Assembly: GCA_030710605.1 (NCBI GenBank)
Contig: CP092874.1
Coordinates: 75,350,316-75,414,315, forward strand
DNA: 64,000 bases
Reading direction: 5' to 3'
Source of the DNA: Cordylochernes scorpioides
Lineage: Eukaryota; Arthropoda; Arachnida; Pseudoscorpiones; Chernetidae
In this document: piece by piece, positions 44,207-55,796 of the stretch
How the letters are laid out: each line of letters starts with the position of its first letter
How positions within the stretch are numbered: position 1 is the first letter of the stretch
Made by a program: the position numbers and the translations under genes
The notes under the pieces: model-generated
Databases searched by the model: none
What the model was told of the DNA's origin: nothing
What the model saw: the letters and a program-made list of their open reading frames with translations, nothing else

Positions 44207-45560
44207 TGCATCACAGTCTACTCATCCCCAGCAGACACCATCAACTAGCTCTACAAGCTTGATACCTTAATATGATTGAGTGGGGATAAGAAAGACTGCA
44301 TCACAGTCTACTCAACCCCAGCAGACACCATCAACAAGCTCTACAAGCTTGATACCTTAATATGATTGAGTGGGGATAAGAAAGACTGCATCACAGTCTA
44401 GTCAACCCCAGCAGACACCATCAACAAGCTCTACAAGCTTGATACTTTAATATGATTGAGTGGGGATAAGAAAGACTGCATCACAGTCTACTAATCCTCA
44501 GCAGACACCATCAACAAGCTCTACAAGCTTGATACCTTAATATGATTGAGTGGGGATAAGAAAGACTGCATCACAGTCTAGTCAACCCCAGCAGACACCA
44601 TCAACAAGCTCTACAAGCTTGATACCTTAATATGATTGAGTGGAGATAAGAAAGACTGCATCACAGTCTACTAATCCTCAGCAGACACCATCAACAAGCT
44701 CTACAAGCTTGATGCTTTAATATGATTGAGTGGAGTTAAGAAAGACTGCATCACAGTCTACTAATCCTCAGCAGACATCATCAACAAGCTCTACAAGCTT
44801 GATACTTTAATATGATTGAGTGGAGATAAGAAAGACTGCATCACAGTCTACTCATCCCCAGCAGACACCATCAACAAGCTCTACAAGCTTGATACCTTAA
44901 TATGATTGAGTGGGGATAAGAAAGACTGCATCACAGTATACTCAACCCCAGCAGACACCATCAACAAGCTCTACAAGCTTGATACTTTAATATGATTGAG
45001 TGGAGATAAGAAAGACTGCATCACAGTCTACTCATCCCCAGCAGACACCATCAACAAGCTCTACAAGCTTGATACCTTAATATGATTGAGTGGAGATAAG
45101 AAAGACTGCATCACAGTCTACTCAACCCCAGCAGACACCATCAACAAGCTCTACAAGCTTGATACCTTAATATGATTGAGTGGAGATAAGAAAGACTGCA
45201 TCACAGTCTACTCAACCCCAGCAGACACCATCAACAAGCTCTACAAGCTTGATACCTTAATATGATTGAGTGGAGATAAGAAAGACTGCATCACAGTCTA
45301 CTCATCCCCAGCTGACACCATCAACAAGCTCTACAAGCTTGATACTTTAATATGATTGAGTGGAGATAAGAAAGACTGCATCACAGTCTACTCATCCCCA
45401 GCAGACACCATCAACAAGCTCTACAAGCTTGATACCTTGATATGATTGAGTGGAGATAAGAAAGAAGAAGACACATCCCCAGCAGACACCATCAACAAGT
45501 TCTACAAGCTTGATACCCTAATATGATTGAGTGGAGATAAGAAAGACTGCATCACAGGCA
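44207..45560. repeat. 90-bp satellite array, about 15 units
   Basis: Exact 90-base period, unit TGCATCACAGTCTACTCATC then CAACAAGCTCTACAAGCTTG and TAATATGATTGAGTGGAG. Units differ at a few sites. One unit near 45465 is shortened. The reverse complement of 60 bases of the unit is the start of dispersed repeat X. Confidence 0.95.
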
Positions 45561-45847
45561 TGTGGAGTTCACTAGCATCCATCATGGAAATCCAAATTAT
45601 CATCTCCACACAGAGATGGGTACTCTTGAACTGACCATATCTGAAATTATGAAATCTTTCTGGAAATAATGAAATCCATATTTAAATCTTCAAATAATAA
45701 AAAGGCATATATATATTAGATACAATTTATCGAATTTGGTCTTGGTATCTTATGTTTCTAATGTCTAATACATATGTACCTTATCAAGACTTAAAAAAAT
45801 AGTGTCTTGTGTAGATGTTATAAAAAAGCTTGTGCTGCGTGATCCAG

Positions 45848-45937
45848 GCATCTAACCAAGAGAAGACTACCATCAGGGAGGAGTTTGTCCGAGAGATCTA
45901 TGATTACACCTTCCATACCTCCCTCTTTGATGTTCTG
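45848..45937 (+). CDS. MENTAL-domain protein, coding exon 2
   Basis: Acceptor GTGATCCAG, donor CTG|GTGAGT, both phase 0. Codes 30 residues: a short linker then REEFVREIYDYTFHTSLFDV. It aligns with the first luminal loop and start of helix 2 of STARD3 (EIIQYNFKTSFFDIF as I recall the family). The following intron is only 59 bases, in contrast to the 12-kb introns on either side. Confidence 0.8.
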
Positions 45938-45996
45938 GTGAGTCTGGTGGGTGTGTGTGTGTCTCTGGGACACTTCAGTTATTCTGTCTGTCCTAG

Positions 45997-46074
45997 GTCT
46001 TTGATGTCCTCCGCTGCCTCTTCCTGCTCCTCATCTACGGCATCCTGGGATTGTCCCATCCACTTCCCATCGCT
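45997..46074 (+). CDS. MENTAL-domain protein, coding exon 3
   Basis: Acceptor TGTCCTAG, donor GCT|GTGAGT, phase 0. 26 residues: VFDVLRCLFLLLIYGILGLS then HPLPIA, the second membrane helix and the short loop before helix 3. An aromatic pair (usually RHWW in vertebrates) is replaced by HPLP. Confidence 0.8.
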
Positions 46075-46161
46075 GTGAGTCCTTCATGTCCGGAACAAAG
46101 CCTACAATCTTCTTTTCTCAAGGTTTATTGTGCTTACCTGCTGTAAATCATTTATTGTTAA

Positions 46162-46689
46162 ATGATAAGGCACAATTTGGATTATAGATTATAAATACAA
46201 TGTATTAAGACCAGATCCAAATACATAAATAGTGTGTGACATTTCGGTAACAGCGTTGTTACCATCTTCAGGCAAAAGTACTGAATGAGAAATTTTACCA
46301 CAGCATGTTTTAAATAGTTACTGTTTTCAAGTGTGTAAACAAGATAGCAGATAAGAAGAAGATAGTAGAGATAGTATTTGTCATGTAGAGATAATATTTG
46401 ATGATATTTAAAAGAAGCACATTGCCAGTAAATTTATTTGTGTAAAAAATTTTAAGAAGAAGATAGTTTTCTGAGAAACTTTAATTCTAAGAATAATATT
46501 CTGCGTTTCTCAGAAAACTATCTTCTTCTTATCTGATACCTTGTTGACACACTTGATAACAGTAACTATTTAAAACATGCTGTGGTAAAATTTCTCTTAC
46601 AGTACGTTTGTCTGAAGAAGGTAACAGTGCTGTTACCAAAACGTCCCACACTATTTATTTGGATTTGGTCTTATTACCTTGTGTTTATT
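46162..46689. repeat. Palindromic Penelope-derived element, copy L, full length with 12-bp TSD
   Basis: Perfect TTTATTGTTAAA at 46151-46162 and 46684-46695. The right arm from about 46490 (TTTCTCAGAAAACTATCTTC to GTGTTTATTG) is the same sequence that follows the GIY-YIG frame at 49860-50080, so each arm is a Penelope terminal region. Left arm has an inverse hammerhead-like motif (TTTCGGTAACAGCG...CATCTTCAG); in the right arm GAAA has become AAAA. Confidence 0.9.
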
Positions 46690-46695
46690 GTTAAA

Positions 46696-47032
46696 CATAA
46701 TAGGCAACAATAATAAACCCAAAATAGTAAAAACCATGTAGAGTAAAACATTCTTATAATGTCCTTGCTATAACATTATACTATTTACTGGGTTACATTT
46801 CCTTGGTCCAGGTCCCAAATTTTCTTATGTTTATTCTCCACTTATAACACTAGCCTATTTTTTGGGGTTTTTACTGGTCCTAAATTATTTACCACTTATA
46901 ATAATATCATTTGCATTTTTTCCCGATCTCCCATATTTTAAAAGTGTATTTTCTACTATAACACTATTATACTTGTGAAAAAATAGTACAATGGTGACAT
47001 TATACTGGGATAAGGTTCATAAATTAAGAAAA
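46696..47032. other. No gene recognised
   Basis: AT-rich intron-like sequence. Confidence 0.35.
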
Positions 47033-47290
47033 AGGCATCTCCTTATTGTGTAACGGAAAGTTGCTAATGGCTTGCGCAATCTATCGGAATAAATATCAAC
47101 TATTCATTGATTTTTAATTATTCTAGAATTGAACAAATACCCATTCTTGATTAATCAAGAAAAGTTAACCACATACACATTTCGGGCTGTTGGCCCTCGT
47201 CAGCGTGGTGCAAGCTGTACCTCAACGACCAAAATATCATCAGCAACTTTCACTTGGACGATAAGGAGATGCCTTTTTCTTAATTTATCC
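47033..47290 (-). mobile_element. Hammerhead-bearing dispersed repeat, minus copy
   Basis: Begins (plus) AAAAAGGCATCTCCTTATTG and carries the ribozyme at 47169-47210. Paired head to head with 47395-47630. Confidence 0.75.
47169..47210 (-). ncRNA. Type I hammerhead ribozyme, minus strand
   Basis: On the minus strand: ACCACG, CTGACGA, stem II GGGC/GCCC with loop CAACA (four Watson-Crick pairs), GAA, then stem III AT/GT with loop GT (one wobble) and A at the cleavage position (GTA), then TGTGGT. Stem I is six pairs with one G-U. Compared with 23384, stem II and stem III changes keep pairing. Confidence 0.75.
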
Positions 47291-47394
47291 ACCTTATCCC
47301 AGTACAATATCACATTTGTTTTATTTTTTCACATTGTTTCGCGGTCTCACGTAATTCTGGCCTTAACTACCCATTTCATGATTTTTCAGGATGC

Positions 47395-47630
47395 CTGAAT
47401 GACCAGTATTTTTTTAGTCGTTGAGGTACAGCTTGCTTGCACCATGCTGACGAGGGCAAACAGCCCGTAATGAGTATGTGGTTAGCTTTTCTTGATTAAT
47501 CAAGAATGGGTATTTGGCCAATTCTGGAATAATTAAAAATCGATGACTAGTTGATATTTATTCCGATAGATGGCGCAAGCCATCAGCAACTTTCAGTTTC
47601 ACGATAAGGAAATGCCTTTTTCTTACTATT
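47395..47630 (+). mobile_element. Hammerhead-bearing dispersed repeat, plus copy
   Basis: Same family as 23344-23575, ends CGATAAGGAAATGCCTTTTT. Confidence 0.75.
47441..47482 (+). ncRNA. Degraded hammerhead motif
   Basis: ACCATG, CTGACGA, stem II GGGC/GCCC and TGTGGT are kept, but GAAA reads GTAA and the short stem III is lost. It should not cleave. Confidence 0.6.
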
Positions 47631-47746
47631 ATATTTATTGCACAATATTTTTGGGTCTATGTCCAATATTGGTTTATGTCCTGCTTAGGATGCTATTCCA
47701 TTAATGGTGCTGGTCTTGGTCCAAATTGGCTTATGTTTTATGCCCA

Positions 47747-47865
47747 ACTAGCCGAATGACCCGGGCAACGCCCGGGTTTTACCCAATTAAATGTTTTTAT
47801 TCAAATAATATTCGTTACAATTATAAATTGGTGTCGTGGATATCACTCTTGTGAAATAATTTTAT
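47747..47865 (+). repeat. Head of the CCCGGGCAACGCCCGGGT repeat
   Basis: ACTAGCCGAATGACCCGGGC onward matches 35381-35500, then breaks off into the R1-like fragment. Confidence 0.65.
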
Positions 47866-48066
47866 ATAAAAAAGGATGTACCTGGATCTGTAAAGAAAAA
47901 AAAACATTTTTTTTCTCTCTCAAAATATTTAGAGAGATTGCTTCCTCTTTATCATTTATTAAAGTTCTTCAATAAATTAAGATCCTCAAATGTACAGGAA
48001 TGGAATTCCCATAATTGACAATTCACCAGAATATCTAAAAGAGCAAACAATGGCCAAATTAATGGA
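47866..48066 (+). pseudogene. Internal fragment of the R1-like LINE
   Basis: Nearly identical to 50100-50290: AAAGGATGTACCTGGATCTG to AAACAATGGCCAAATTAATG. A SINE begins immediately after. Confidence 0.75.
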
Positions 48067-48384
48067 CGGGGGTCGGTGGAAGGCTGGTTAAACCGTTTGG
48101 TTTTCGACCACTACAACCCGGGTTCGATTCCTGCATTGGACACTTTTTTCTGTTTAAAAAAAAATGCTCCAATGGCCCCCGATTCTTGCAAAAGTCCAAC
48201 CCCACCAGCGAGTGCAAGTAACCAAACGGGGCTCTGGCACATTTGTAAGTGCAAAGTAGAACTGCTTTTCACATGTGTAGACATGTGGTGCGCTTACAGT
48301 AAAAGCAGTCGCTAACTACCCACCATGATTATCATGGCCTGTATCATGTACCACGTGTACTAGGGATAAGCAAAAAAAAAAAAG
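48067..48384 (+). mobile_element. tRNA-derived SINE, copy 3
   Basis: GGGGTCGGTGGAAGGCTGGT head, GGTTCGATTCC at 48121, (A)12 tail. Confidence 0.88.
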
Positions 48385-48389
48385 AACAT

Positions 48390-48845
48390 CCTTATCATCT
48401 TCTTATATATAAAAGACTCTTAATAGAATCTATGATAACCAAACGACAAAAAAAGCATAAACAGATGCATAGAAATATCAGAAACAATGAAACAATATCC
48501 ACAAATACTACCCCATAGATGTAAACAGTCTTCTATATATACCATAATAGTTCACGAATTTATTGGGTTTAATTTGAGATCACGAGATATCATTCGACCA
48601 GCACGTAGCCTCCACCCATGCACGTATATTTACAAAAATTGTTTATAACTCACAAAGAAGGTAATATATATTTTCTCCCCCTTTCAATATCATTAATAAT
48701 TAAATATGTAAAAATTATTTTGTGTATAAAAATAGTATATATATCATCAATTTATTATTGTGATACTCCTGTAGAAGGACTGACAAGTCCGAAAGCTTGA
48801 AAATAAAAATTTGAACAAGAAACTTAGCCCTGGAAGCTTTATTTA
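48390..48845 (+). pseudogene. Penelope-like element C-terminal and tail fragment
   Basis: RLLIESMITKRQKKHKQMHR-type frame, resembling the end of the endonuclease ORF, then a tail with CTCCTGTAGAAGGACTGACA AGTCCGAAAGC. Confidence 0.5.
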
Positions 48846-48846
48846 C

Positions 48847-49150
48847 TTTATAATATATAAAAGTCAATGTCTGTTGTCTGTTTCACGATAAACTCAAAAA
48901 CTAATGAACTAATTGGCACCAAATTTTGCATGTCACTTTTTATAAACCTGAGGAAAATTTTCGGCTACATTTTGATTAGTATTTTTGGCTATATATTTTT
49001 TTCATTTGAAGAACATTTTTTACGCGGAGTAAATACGAGGCGAAGTAATAACATCAGGCCAATTAAGCGACCAATGAGCGTTCTGCATTTTTTTTTCAAG
49101 TTGCTTGCGTACTTTTTTGAAATATCTTTTATACGAGTGTAACTTTTTTT
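48847..49150 (-). repeat. Inverted copy of the (GACA)n-ended repeat
   Basis: TATATAAAAGTCAATGTCTG to TACGAGTGTAAC, reverse complement of the block at 36800-36995. Confidence 0.65.
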
Positions 49151-49458
49151 TACTGGTTTTTCTTAGAAATATGTTGTCCAATGATAAGGCAAAATTTACC
49201 TGAAAATGTGGTTTACATTCTTATAACAAAGGATAAAGGCCCTGAAATCAACAAAATTTGGCTGATGTAGGTTAGAAACCTGGCAGTGTTTAGCATTTAT
49301 AGCACCTATTTCTATTCTTGGTTGATAGATATGGCCACTTTTTTTTTAATGAGCATTCATGCTGTTACTTTAACTAGAATTCTAGTCCTTTTTTTTTTTT
49401 TTTTTTGACTTTCATTGAAAAATGGCATTAGAAAATTGCATGGAAACCATGTAACCCG

Positions 49459-49826
49459 ATGTCTCAATATATCAACAACTATAAGAACACTCAATTACCA
49501 AAAAGAGCAGGTTTAATTTATGAAGTGAAATGTGAAAAATGTGACCAATGCAATGTAGGACAAACATTCAGAACTTTAAAAGAAAGAATTAAAAACCATG
49601 AATATTCTCTAAAATGGGATAAAATTGAGAATTCTGCACTTTTAGAACATATAAAAATGATAGGGCATAATAATTTTAACCTAAAAGAAACTAGATTATG
49701 AGAAAATTATTTTAAGAGACAATTTAAAGAAGCCTCTTTCATTCAAAAGAAATGTGCTACAAATAACAAAATGGAAGAAAGAGGAAATATAAATGATATT
49801 TATAGATATGCTTTTAATTATATCTA
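49459..49826 (+). pseudogene. Penelope-like element GIY-YIG endonuclease fragment
   Basis: The frame from 49459 reads PKRAGLIYEVKCEKCDQCNV then GQTFRTLKERIKNHEYSL, SALLEHIKMIGHNNFNLKET. This is the GIY-YIG nuclease of Penelope-like retroelements (GxxYxVxCxxC, GQTxRxLKxRIxEH, ALxEHxxxxGH). A TGA at 49699 interrupts it; the frame resumes ENYFKRQFKEASFIQKKCAT to RYAFNYI and a stop at 49826, the normal C-terminus. No reverse transcriptase precedes it, so the copy is 5'-truncated. Confidence 0.85.
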
Positions 49827-49849
49827 AAAAAGGGTTTTCTTTTTTCCAC

Positions 49850-50086
49850 TTTTAATTCTAAGAATAATATGTGTTTCTCAGAAAACTATCTTCTTCTTAT
49901 CTGATATCTTGTTTACACACTTGATAACAGTAACTATTTAAAACATGCTGTGGTAAAATTTTTCATTCAGTACTTTTGTCTGAAGATGGTAACAATGCTG
50001 TTACTGAAACATCACACACTATTTATTTATTTGGATTTGGTCTTATTACCTTGTGTTTATAATCTATAATCCAAATTGCGCCTTAT
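49850..50086 (+). repeat. Penelope terminal region, source sequence of the palindromic family
   Basis: Directly downstream of the endonuclease stop. Contains TCTCAGAAAACTATCTTCTT, CATGCTGTGGTAAAATTT, the hammerhead-like GTCTGAAGATGGTAACAATG then CTGTTACTGAAACATC, and ends TAATCCAAATTGCGCCTTAT. Each palindromic element is made of two inverted copies of this. Confidence 0.8.
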
Positions 50087-50099
50087 CATTTTTATAAAA

Positions 50100-52045
50100 A
50101 AGGGCGTACCTGGATCTGTAAAGAAAAAAAACATTTTTTTTCTCTATCAAAATATTTAGAGAGATTGCTTCCTCTTTATCATTTATTAAAGTTCTTCAAT
50201 AAATTAAGATCCTCAAATGTACAGGAATGGAATTCCCATAATTGACAATTCACCGGAATATCTAAAAGAGCAAACAATGTCCAAATTAATGGACGATTTA
50301 ATTCCTGAAGACGATCCTAATTTGGATAATCTTCAACAAAAAATAATTAGAAATTTTAAGCCACGAATGAATAATTCAAGTATAATTATAATCGAAGAAG
50401 AAGAAATAGTGAATATCATTTCTAATTCTGATGTTAAAAAAGCTCCAGGTTTAACAGCATAAGTAACAATATGATCAAATGTGCTTACCCAAAAATTAAG
50501 CTTATGTTATGCAAACTATTTAATAAATGTATTCAAAAGGGGTATTATCCAGAGAAATGGAAAATAGCAGCTCTAAAGGTAATTCCTAAACCACATAAAT
50601 CTAATTTAGAATCAACAAAAAGTTATCAACCTATCTCATTGATTTAAAATTTTTGAAAAAATTTTGAAAAATCGAATTTATGAATTTTATGAAAGTAATA
50701 ATCTTTTGAGCTCCAGACAACATGGATTTGTCAAATCAAAATTAACGACAACGTGCTTGAATAAAATAACAGATACTATAATAGAACATAGGCAGAAACA
50801 GTTAGTGACGCTAATTGCAATAGACATTGAAGGAGCCTTTGACAATACATGGTGGCCAGCTTTGATCAAAAGAATTGATGAAGATATTATGCCTGCTGAC
50901 CTGCTCAAAATTTTACAATCCCTTTTGAAAAATAGGAAAATAATTTTTAATTATAGTAGCAGAAAAATATCTAAAACATTATCAAAAGGTTGCCCACAAA
51001 GTGGACCATTGTTGCTATGCCGATGATGTCACAATAATATGCTGGAACAAAGATTTAGCAACCCTCAAAAATTCAATTGAGCGTATTTTGGAAAAAGTTG
51101 ACGACTGGTGTACAGAAAACTAATTAAAAATAAGTCTTGATAAAACTAGTATTTTACATTTTCATAACAAAGATAAATTTGAAATTAAATTAAAAAATAG
51201 TATTATTACGCCTGTTCAAGAAATTAAAATTTTGGGAATTACCTTTGCCAACCACAGAAGGAAGAATAAATTAAATTTTAATCCTCATTTGAACAATATA
51301 CTAAATAGAACTCAAAGACTAAAAAATTTACTTTTTTCGATATGTGGCAAATCTTGGGGACTAAGCACCAAGAAAAGACTCATTTTATACAAAACAATCT
51401 TTAGACCGATACTCACTTATGGAACTGAGGTCTGGTATAAATATATAAGTAAAAAGTATATACACAAATTTAATTCACTTCAATATCAAATATTATTATG
51501 GTGTACACAAACTTATAAAACAATTAGCTATAGTTGTGTACATACCCTGGCAAATATTCCTTTGATTACGGGGATTATATGGAATCCAGAAATATAAAAT
51601 ATGATCTGAATTATTTATCGATTGAGGACCAACAGCGATATGACTTGGATATTCCAGACATAATTTAAAATTTTATAAAAAATAAAATGACACTATTGAA
51701 GAAAAATACTAACCAAACATTTCAAAGTTTCTTTCCCGCTAATATTCCGAAATATTTTCGGGCAAATTTCCACAACTCTCAATTTATTACAAATCACGGA
51801 AATTTTAGAAGCTTTTTAAAATTCATCAAAGTAGTGCAAGATTCAAGATGCTTCTGTGGATGTGAGGAACAGACTTCTATTCATCTGCTGCTAAATTGCC
51901 CCGTCTTCCAAGAGTATAGAATAAACAATGAACTAAATGTATCAAACCCGTTTGATCTAATTTCAACAAAACACAAATATATAAAATTTAACTCATTTTT
52001 CAGATTTATTTTGAATTTTATAAAAAACTACTAAATTCTATTGGA
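50100..52045 (+). pseudogene. R1/Jockey-superfamily LINE, 5'-truncated and broken
   Basis: Linker and RT pieces are visible in several frames: EEEIVNIISNSDVKKAPG (RT start), CFN-like fingers, KLTTTCLNKITDTI, LVTLIAIDIEGAFDNTWWPA (RT motif A with catalytic Asp), SKGCPQSGPLL (a deletion follows in GCPQGSxLGP), CYADDVTI (motif C, F/YADD), LGITFANH, LILYKTIFRPILTYGTEVWY and a C-terminal CxCx-H-x-C knuckle (CFCGCEEQTSIHLLLNC). Frameshifts and in-frame stops (50461, 50646, 51121, 51597) and an internal deletion near 51010 show it is dead. RT type and WGLSTKKRLILYK resemble the R1 group. Confidence 0.85.
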
Positions 52046-52794
52046 ACGCTTTTATTTGGAAATTAATTCTTTTTAAAATTGTTTTAATTGAATAATTCTC
52101 TAATATATAGCATATTTTCATTCAAAAATATTCCTTAAAACTTTTTTTTTTTTTTTTAAATCTATAAATTGCTTTTCTCGAATACACACAATACTTTACA
52201 ATTTGATTTCATTTAACTAAATTTGCATTACAACCCTTTGTACATGTATATCAATTGTGTTGATATACAGGGTGATCCAAAAGTCCCGCACTATTTTTAA
52301 AATTAATAACTCCACGAATATTTGCGCTAGAGCAATGCGGTAAGCACCATTGTGTTCAGGATGCAATGGGATTTTTTTATGGCAAATAATGAAAAATTCA
52401 AAATTAATTTTAGTTACAATTTTATTCGCCAGATGGCGCTCTACCAGAATCAGAGATTCAGTGGCCAAATTGTTTGATAAATTGAAATATATAACTGATC
52501 GACACGTATTTTTCCTTTTTGAATACCAGGAAAGAACCCTAATAATATCAAATAACAAATTAATAAAACACCACTTCGCCAAAAGTAGAAGAATTGGTTG
52601 ACGATTTTTTAAATACAATCAGAGATATGCAAAATAGGTAAATGCAAATTAAAACAGGTAGCAAAAAAAAAATGATATTTTAGATACGGTTTGTTTTCGA
52701 AGATAATAAATTTCTATTTTTTTAATTCAACTCTCTCTCAGTATCGATTATATTTATTTTAATTCATTCGAAAAATATGTATCTATCTCTGATA

Positions 52795-54640
52795 ATTTAT
52801 TTTACTCTGGAATGCCGTTGTTGTCGTGTCCAATAAAGAGCCTCAGATGTCTCCATGCATCTCCATCACAGCAGCAGCAATGTCCACTATCTTGGGTGTG
52901 TAAATTTGCTGATTTGGGTCTATGTCAATTTTCTGCAAGACTGCGGCCATTGTTGGGCATGAGAATTTGTGGGTAGGTGTTAGTTCCACACCAGGACAGT
53001 TGTTGCATGTCCTATAGGTTCTTGTGCCATCTGGATATATTGTCATTCCTTTATAGTGTTTTGTTCTAAGTCTTGTTATAGTTTTTGTCAATTTTCTCTC
53101 TGAGTTTATTTTGATCTATTCTTATTTTTTGTTTAATTATCTTGTATTTCGACAAAGCATCAGTGTCAAATAATGACATATGTTCTTTCCTTTGCCAATT
53201 CAAATGCCGAGAGCAATTTTATTATTGTTAGTGAGCCAGACTATGAGCCTAGAGTGGATAATTCATTTTGTTATTTTACAAAGTATGCTGGTAAGAGAAA
53301 TTGGCCGATAGTTCTTGTATTCCTTGGCATCTTTGTTTGGTTTCAGTATTGGCACTATAATTGATATCTTCCAATTCTTTGGTAGTTTACCAGTTTGCCA
53401 TTATATGTTCAGTATTCGTAGGAGTTGATTTTTAGCTTTGTCTCCAAAGTGTTTAATCATTTGACCAAAGATTAGATCATCTCCTGGTGACCTCTTGGAT
53501 TAAACTTTTCTATTGATGAGTTTAGCTCATTCAGTATGAACTCTCTCGAGTAAATATCTTGCTTGTTTAACTAACCTGTTTATATTATTTTTTAGAGTCC
53601 TGTCTTCATTCGTGTAGTTGAGTCTGGAAGTGCTTGAAAGATATTCAGCAATTATGTCAGCCACCTGTTTGTTCTCGTTCTCGCTGTTCTATCCATATCA
53701 GTAAGAGTATTGGACGATTGATGTTGGTTTTGATTGTTTTCTAACACTCTAATCATATTCCACTGTTGGCTGTCCTTTCTTGGATCCATTTTTTCGCAGA
53801 ATTCTTAAATTTTTCTTGTTTGCATATCCAAATTTCTTGTTCTATTTTTTTGACTAATTTCAATGAGTTCCTTTCTGTTTTCTTCTGTTTTATTTGTTTT
53901 AAGAAGTTCATTGATATTGTCTCTGAAATCATTGCCTCAATGTTGTGGTCCTTCCAGCAAGGTATCCACAGGTCTTTACGTCTCCTTCTAGGTATCGATG
54001 CTTTTGTAGCTTTGGATATGTTCAAAGAGAATTTTTCCAAGTTTTTGTCAAGCCTTCTGTAATTCAATTCTTCGTTGCACAGTTCTTCAAGATTTTCTGT
54101 GAATTTTTTTCAAGTCGGCTTTCCTAAAGTTCCATGTTCTTTTATTGAAGTTTAGGGTTGTTAAAATTGGTCTGTGGTCACTGATTGCACCTCTCAGGAT
54201 TTTCCATTGTGTTGTGGGTGCACGATGTTGTAATTTATCGCTGTGATGTCTATTGCGGATTCTGTGCCTGTGGACTTGGATAGATAGGTGTTCTCTCCCT
54301 TATTTGACGGTGTAAGGTCAAGGTCAGGTAGCATGTCCTCAACCTGCTGACCTTTGTTATCCTGGACAGGTGATCCCCAAGTTGAACTTTTGGCATTAAA
54401 ATCGCCGAGTATGATTGTGATATCTGAAGACGCTTCACTTAATGTCTCTATTGTGTGTAGCCATACAAAATTCAAAGATTTCACGAGCTGAAAGTTGGCG
54501 ATTTTGAGATGCGTCAAGAATTCGCTGCATGGGTTTTCCGGAAAATTGATATTAATGAAAACTGACTGTCGAATGTTCTGTGAACAGATGATGCTCACTT
54601 TTCTCTAAAACATTCAAAACAGCCGCATTTGGGCAACAGA
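52795..54640 (-). mobile_element. Jockey-like LINE nested inside the mariner-type element
   Basis: On the minus strand, from high to low coordinates: an endonuclease end (TIILGDFNAKSSTWGSPVQD and STGTESAIDITAI, 54200-54600), a linker (KDLWIPCWKDHN, 53750-54067), a broken RT start (53100-53600), and the ORF2 end TITRLRTKHYKGMTIYPDGT then CNNCPGVELTPTHKFSCP (52843-53091), followed by the tail GGACACGACAACAACGGCAT. Domain order is normal, but the RT catalytic part is deleted. Confidence 0.82.
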
Positions 54641-54749
54641 AAACCCTAGGATTTTTACAGAAATGCCACTTTATCAGCCTAGAGTTACAATTTTGTGTGG
54701 GTTCACTTCTTCTTTTATTATTGGGCCATTTTTCTTTGAAAAATCAATG

Positions 54750-55083
54750 GAAGAACTTTTAAAACTGTTTTTATAACTGGTGAACGTTATGTTCAACTTT
54801 TGAGAGAAAAGGGTATTCCCATATTGCAGGGCAGACAAGCACTAAGCGAAATAACATTCATGAAAGATGGAGGACCTCCCGAGGTGCCAAACAATTGCTG
54901 AAGGATACGTCCAGTGAAAATCGTGTGATAAGTCGCCATTTTATATACCAGTGGCCTCCAAGATCACCAGACTTGACGCCTTGCGATTTTTGGTTATGGG
55001 GGTACATTAAATCATGTGTTTATCGATGCCGGCCTACCACATTGGCCATGTTGAAGGCTTCTATTAGATGGCACGTTTTATAA
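54750..55083 (+). pseudogene. Tc1/mariner-superfamily transposase remnant
   Basis: Pieces TGERYVQLLREKGIPILQ and MKDGGPPEVPN, then, in a different frame, ENRVISRHFIYQWPPRSPDL and TPCDFWLWGYIKSCVYRCRP. The WPPRSPDLTPCDFxLWGYxK motif holds the last acidic catalytic residue of this arthropod transposase group. MKDG corresponds to the second acid (QDGA). The N-terminal DNA-binding part was lost to the LINE insertion and decay. Confidence 0.8.
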
Positions 55084-55089
55084 ATTTCA

Positions 55090-55796
55090 ATAGATATGTT
55101 ACCTCATGTGTTATATAAGCTGCCATGTACTATATTATCTACCAATATTTTCAGCTCTTTGTGTTGAGTTATGGGGATAATAAATGCTGTCCTCACATCT
55201 TGACTCTTTTTTTTATGAACAGTTATTTTTTGTTTGTCATTTGCTCACATATTATGTCGTGCAGACCAAAGTGTTATAACTTCTTGAATAACACTGGTAC
55301 ACACAATTTTACCACTTATGTTTAGTTTTTCGCTTTTCTCTCATTAGAAGAAATAGCATAAGGAATATTTTCTGTAAACCAATAACTTTAGAAATTTTGT
55401 GCAAAAAAATGATACAAAATGATTTTACTGCCAGTTTTTTCAACGCAAAAGGTCGATCTAAAAATGATTTTTATTTGAAGGGAAACATTTTAAAAATTGT
55501 GTACAGTATAATAAGCAATGATAACATTTGACAAGCCCATAGGATATTTGGAATAAAGTATGACAAATATATTTTGTCACTCCCCTCTATATTTCATTTG
55601 TTGGATCATGACAAATATCCAGTTAAATAGTCAAGTGTCGCCAATTAGTCAATAAACTACACATTCCTTATAGCAAGAAATCCTATTAGTAGTGCCGTTA
55701 TAAATTTTGGTACTATATTAACATTTCAAAAATTTGTGTATTGATATCAGCAGTGTTTTTCAAACATTCAATCTATTTCACAAAACCCCATCTAAA
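55090..55796. other. Interior spacer of the mariner-type element
   Basis: No gene recognised between the transposase stop and the right inverted repeat. Confidence 0.4.

Noticed and set aside
44207-45560. CRISPR-like array
   Set aside because: Units are contiguous with no variable spacers, in a eukaryotic intron; it is a satellite.
48067-48315. tRNA gene suggested by GGTTCGATTCC and CCCGGG
   Set aside because: No cloverleaf forms; it is the head of a tRNA-derived SINE present five times.
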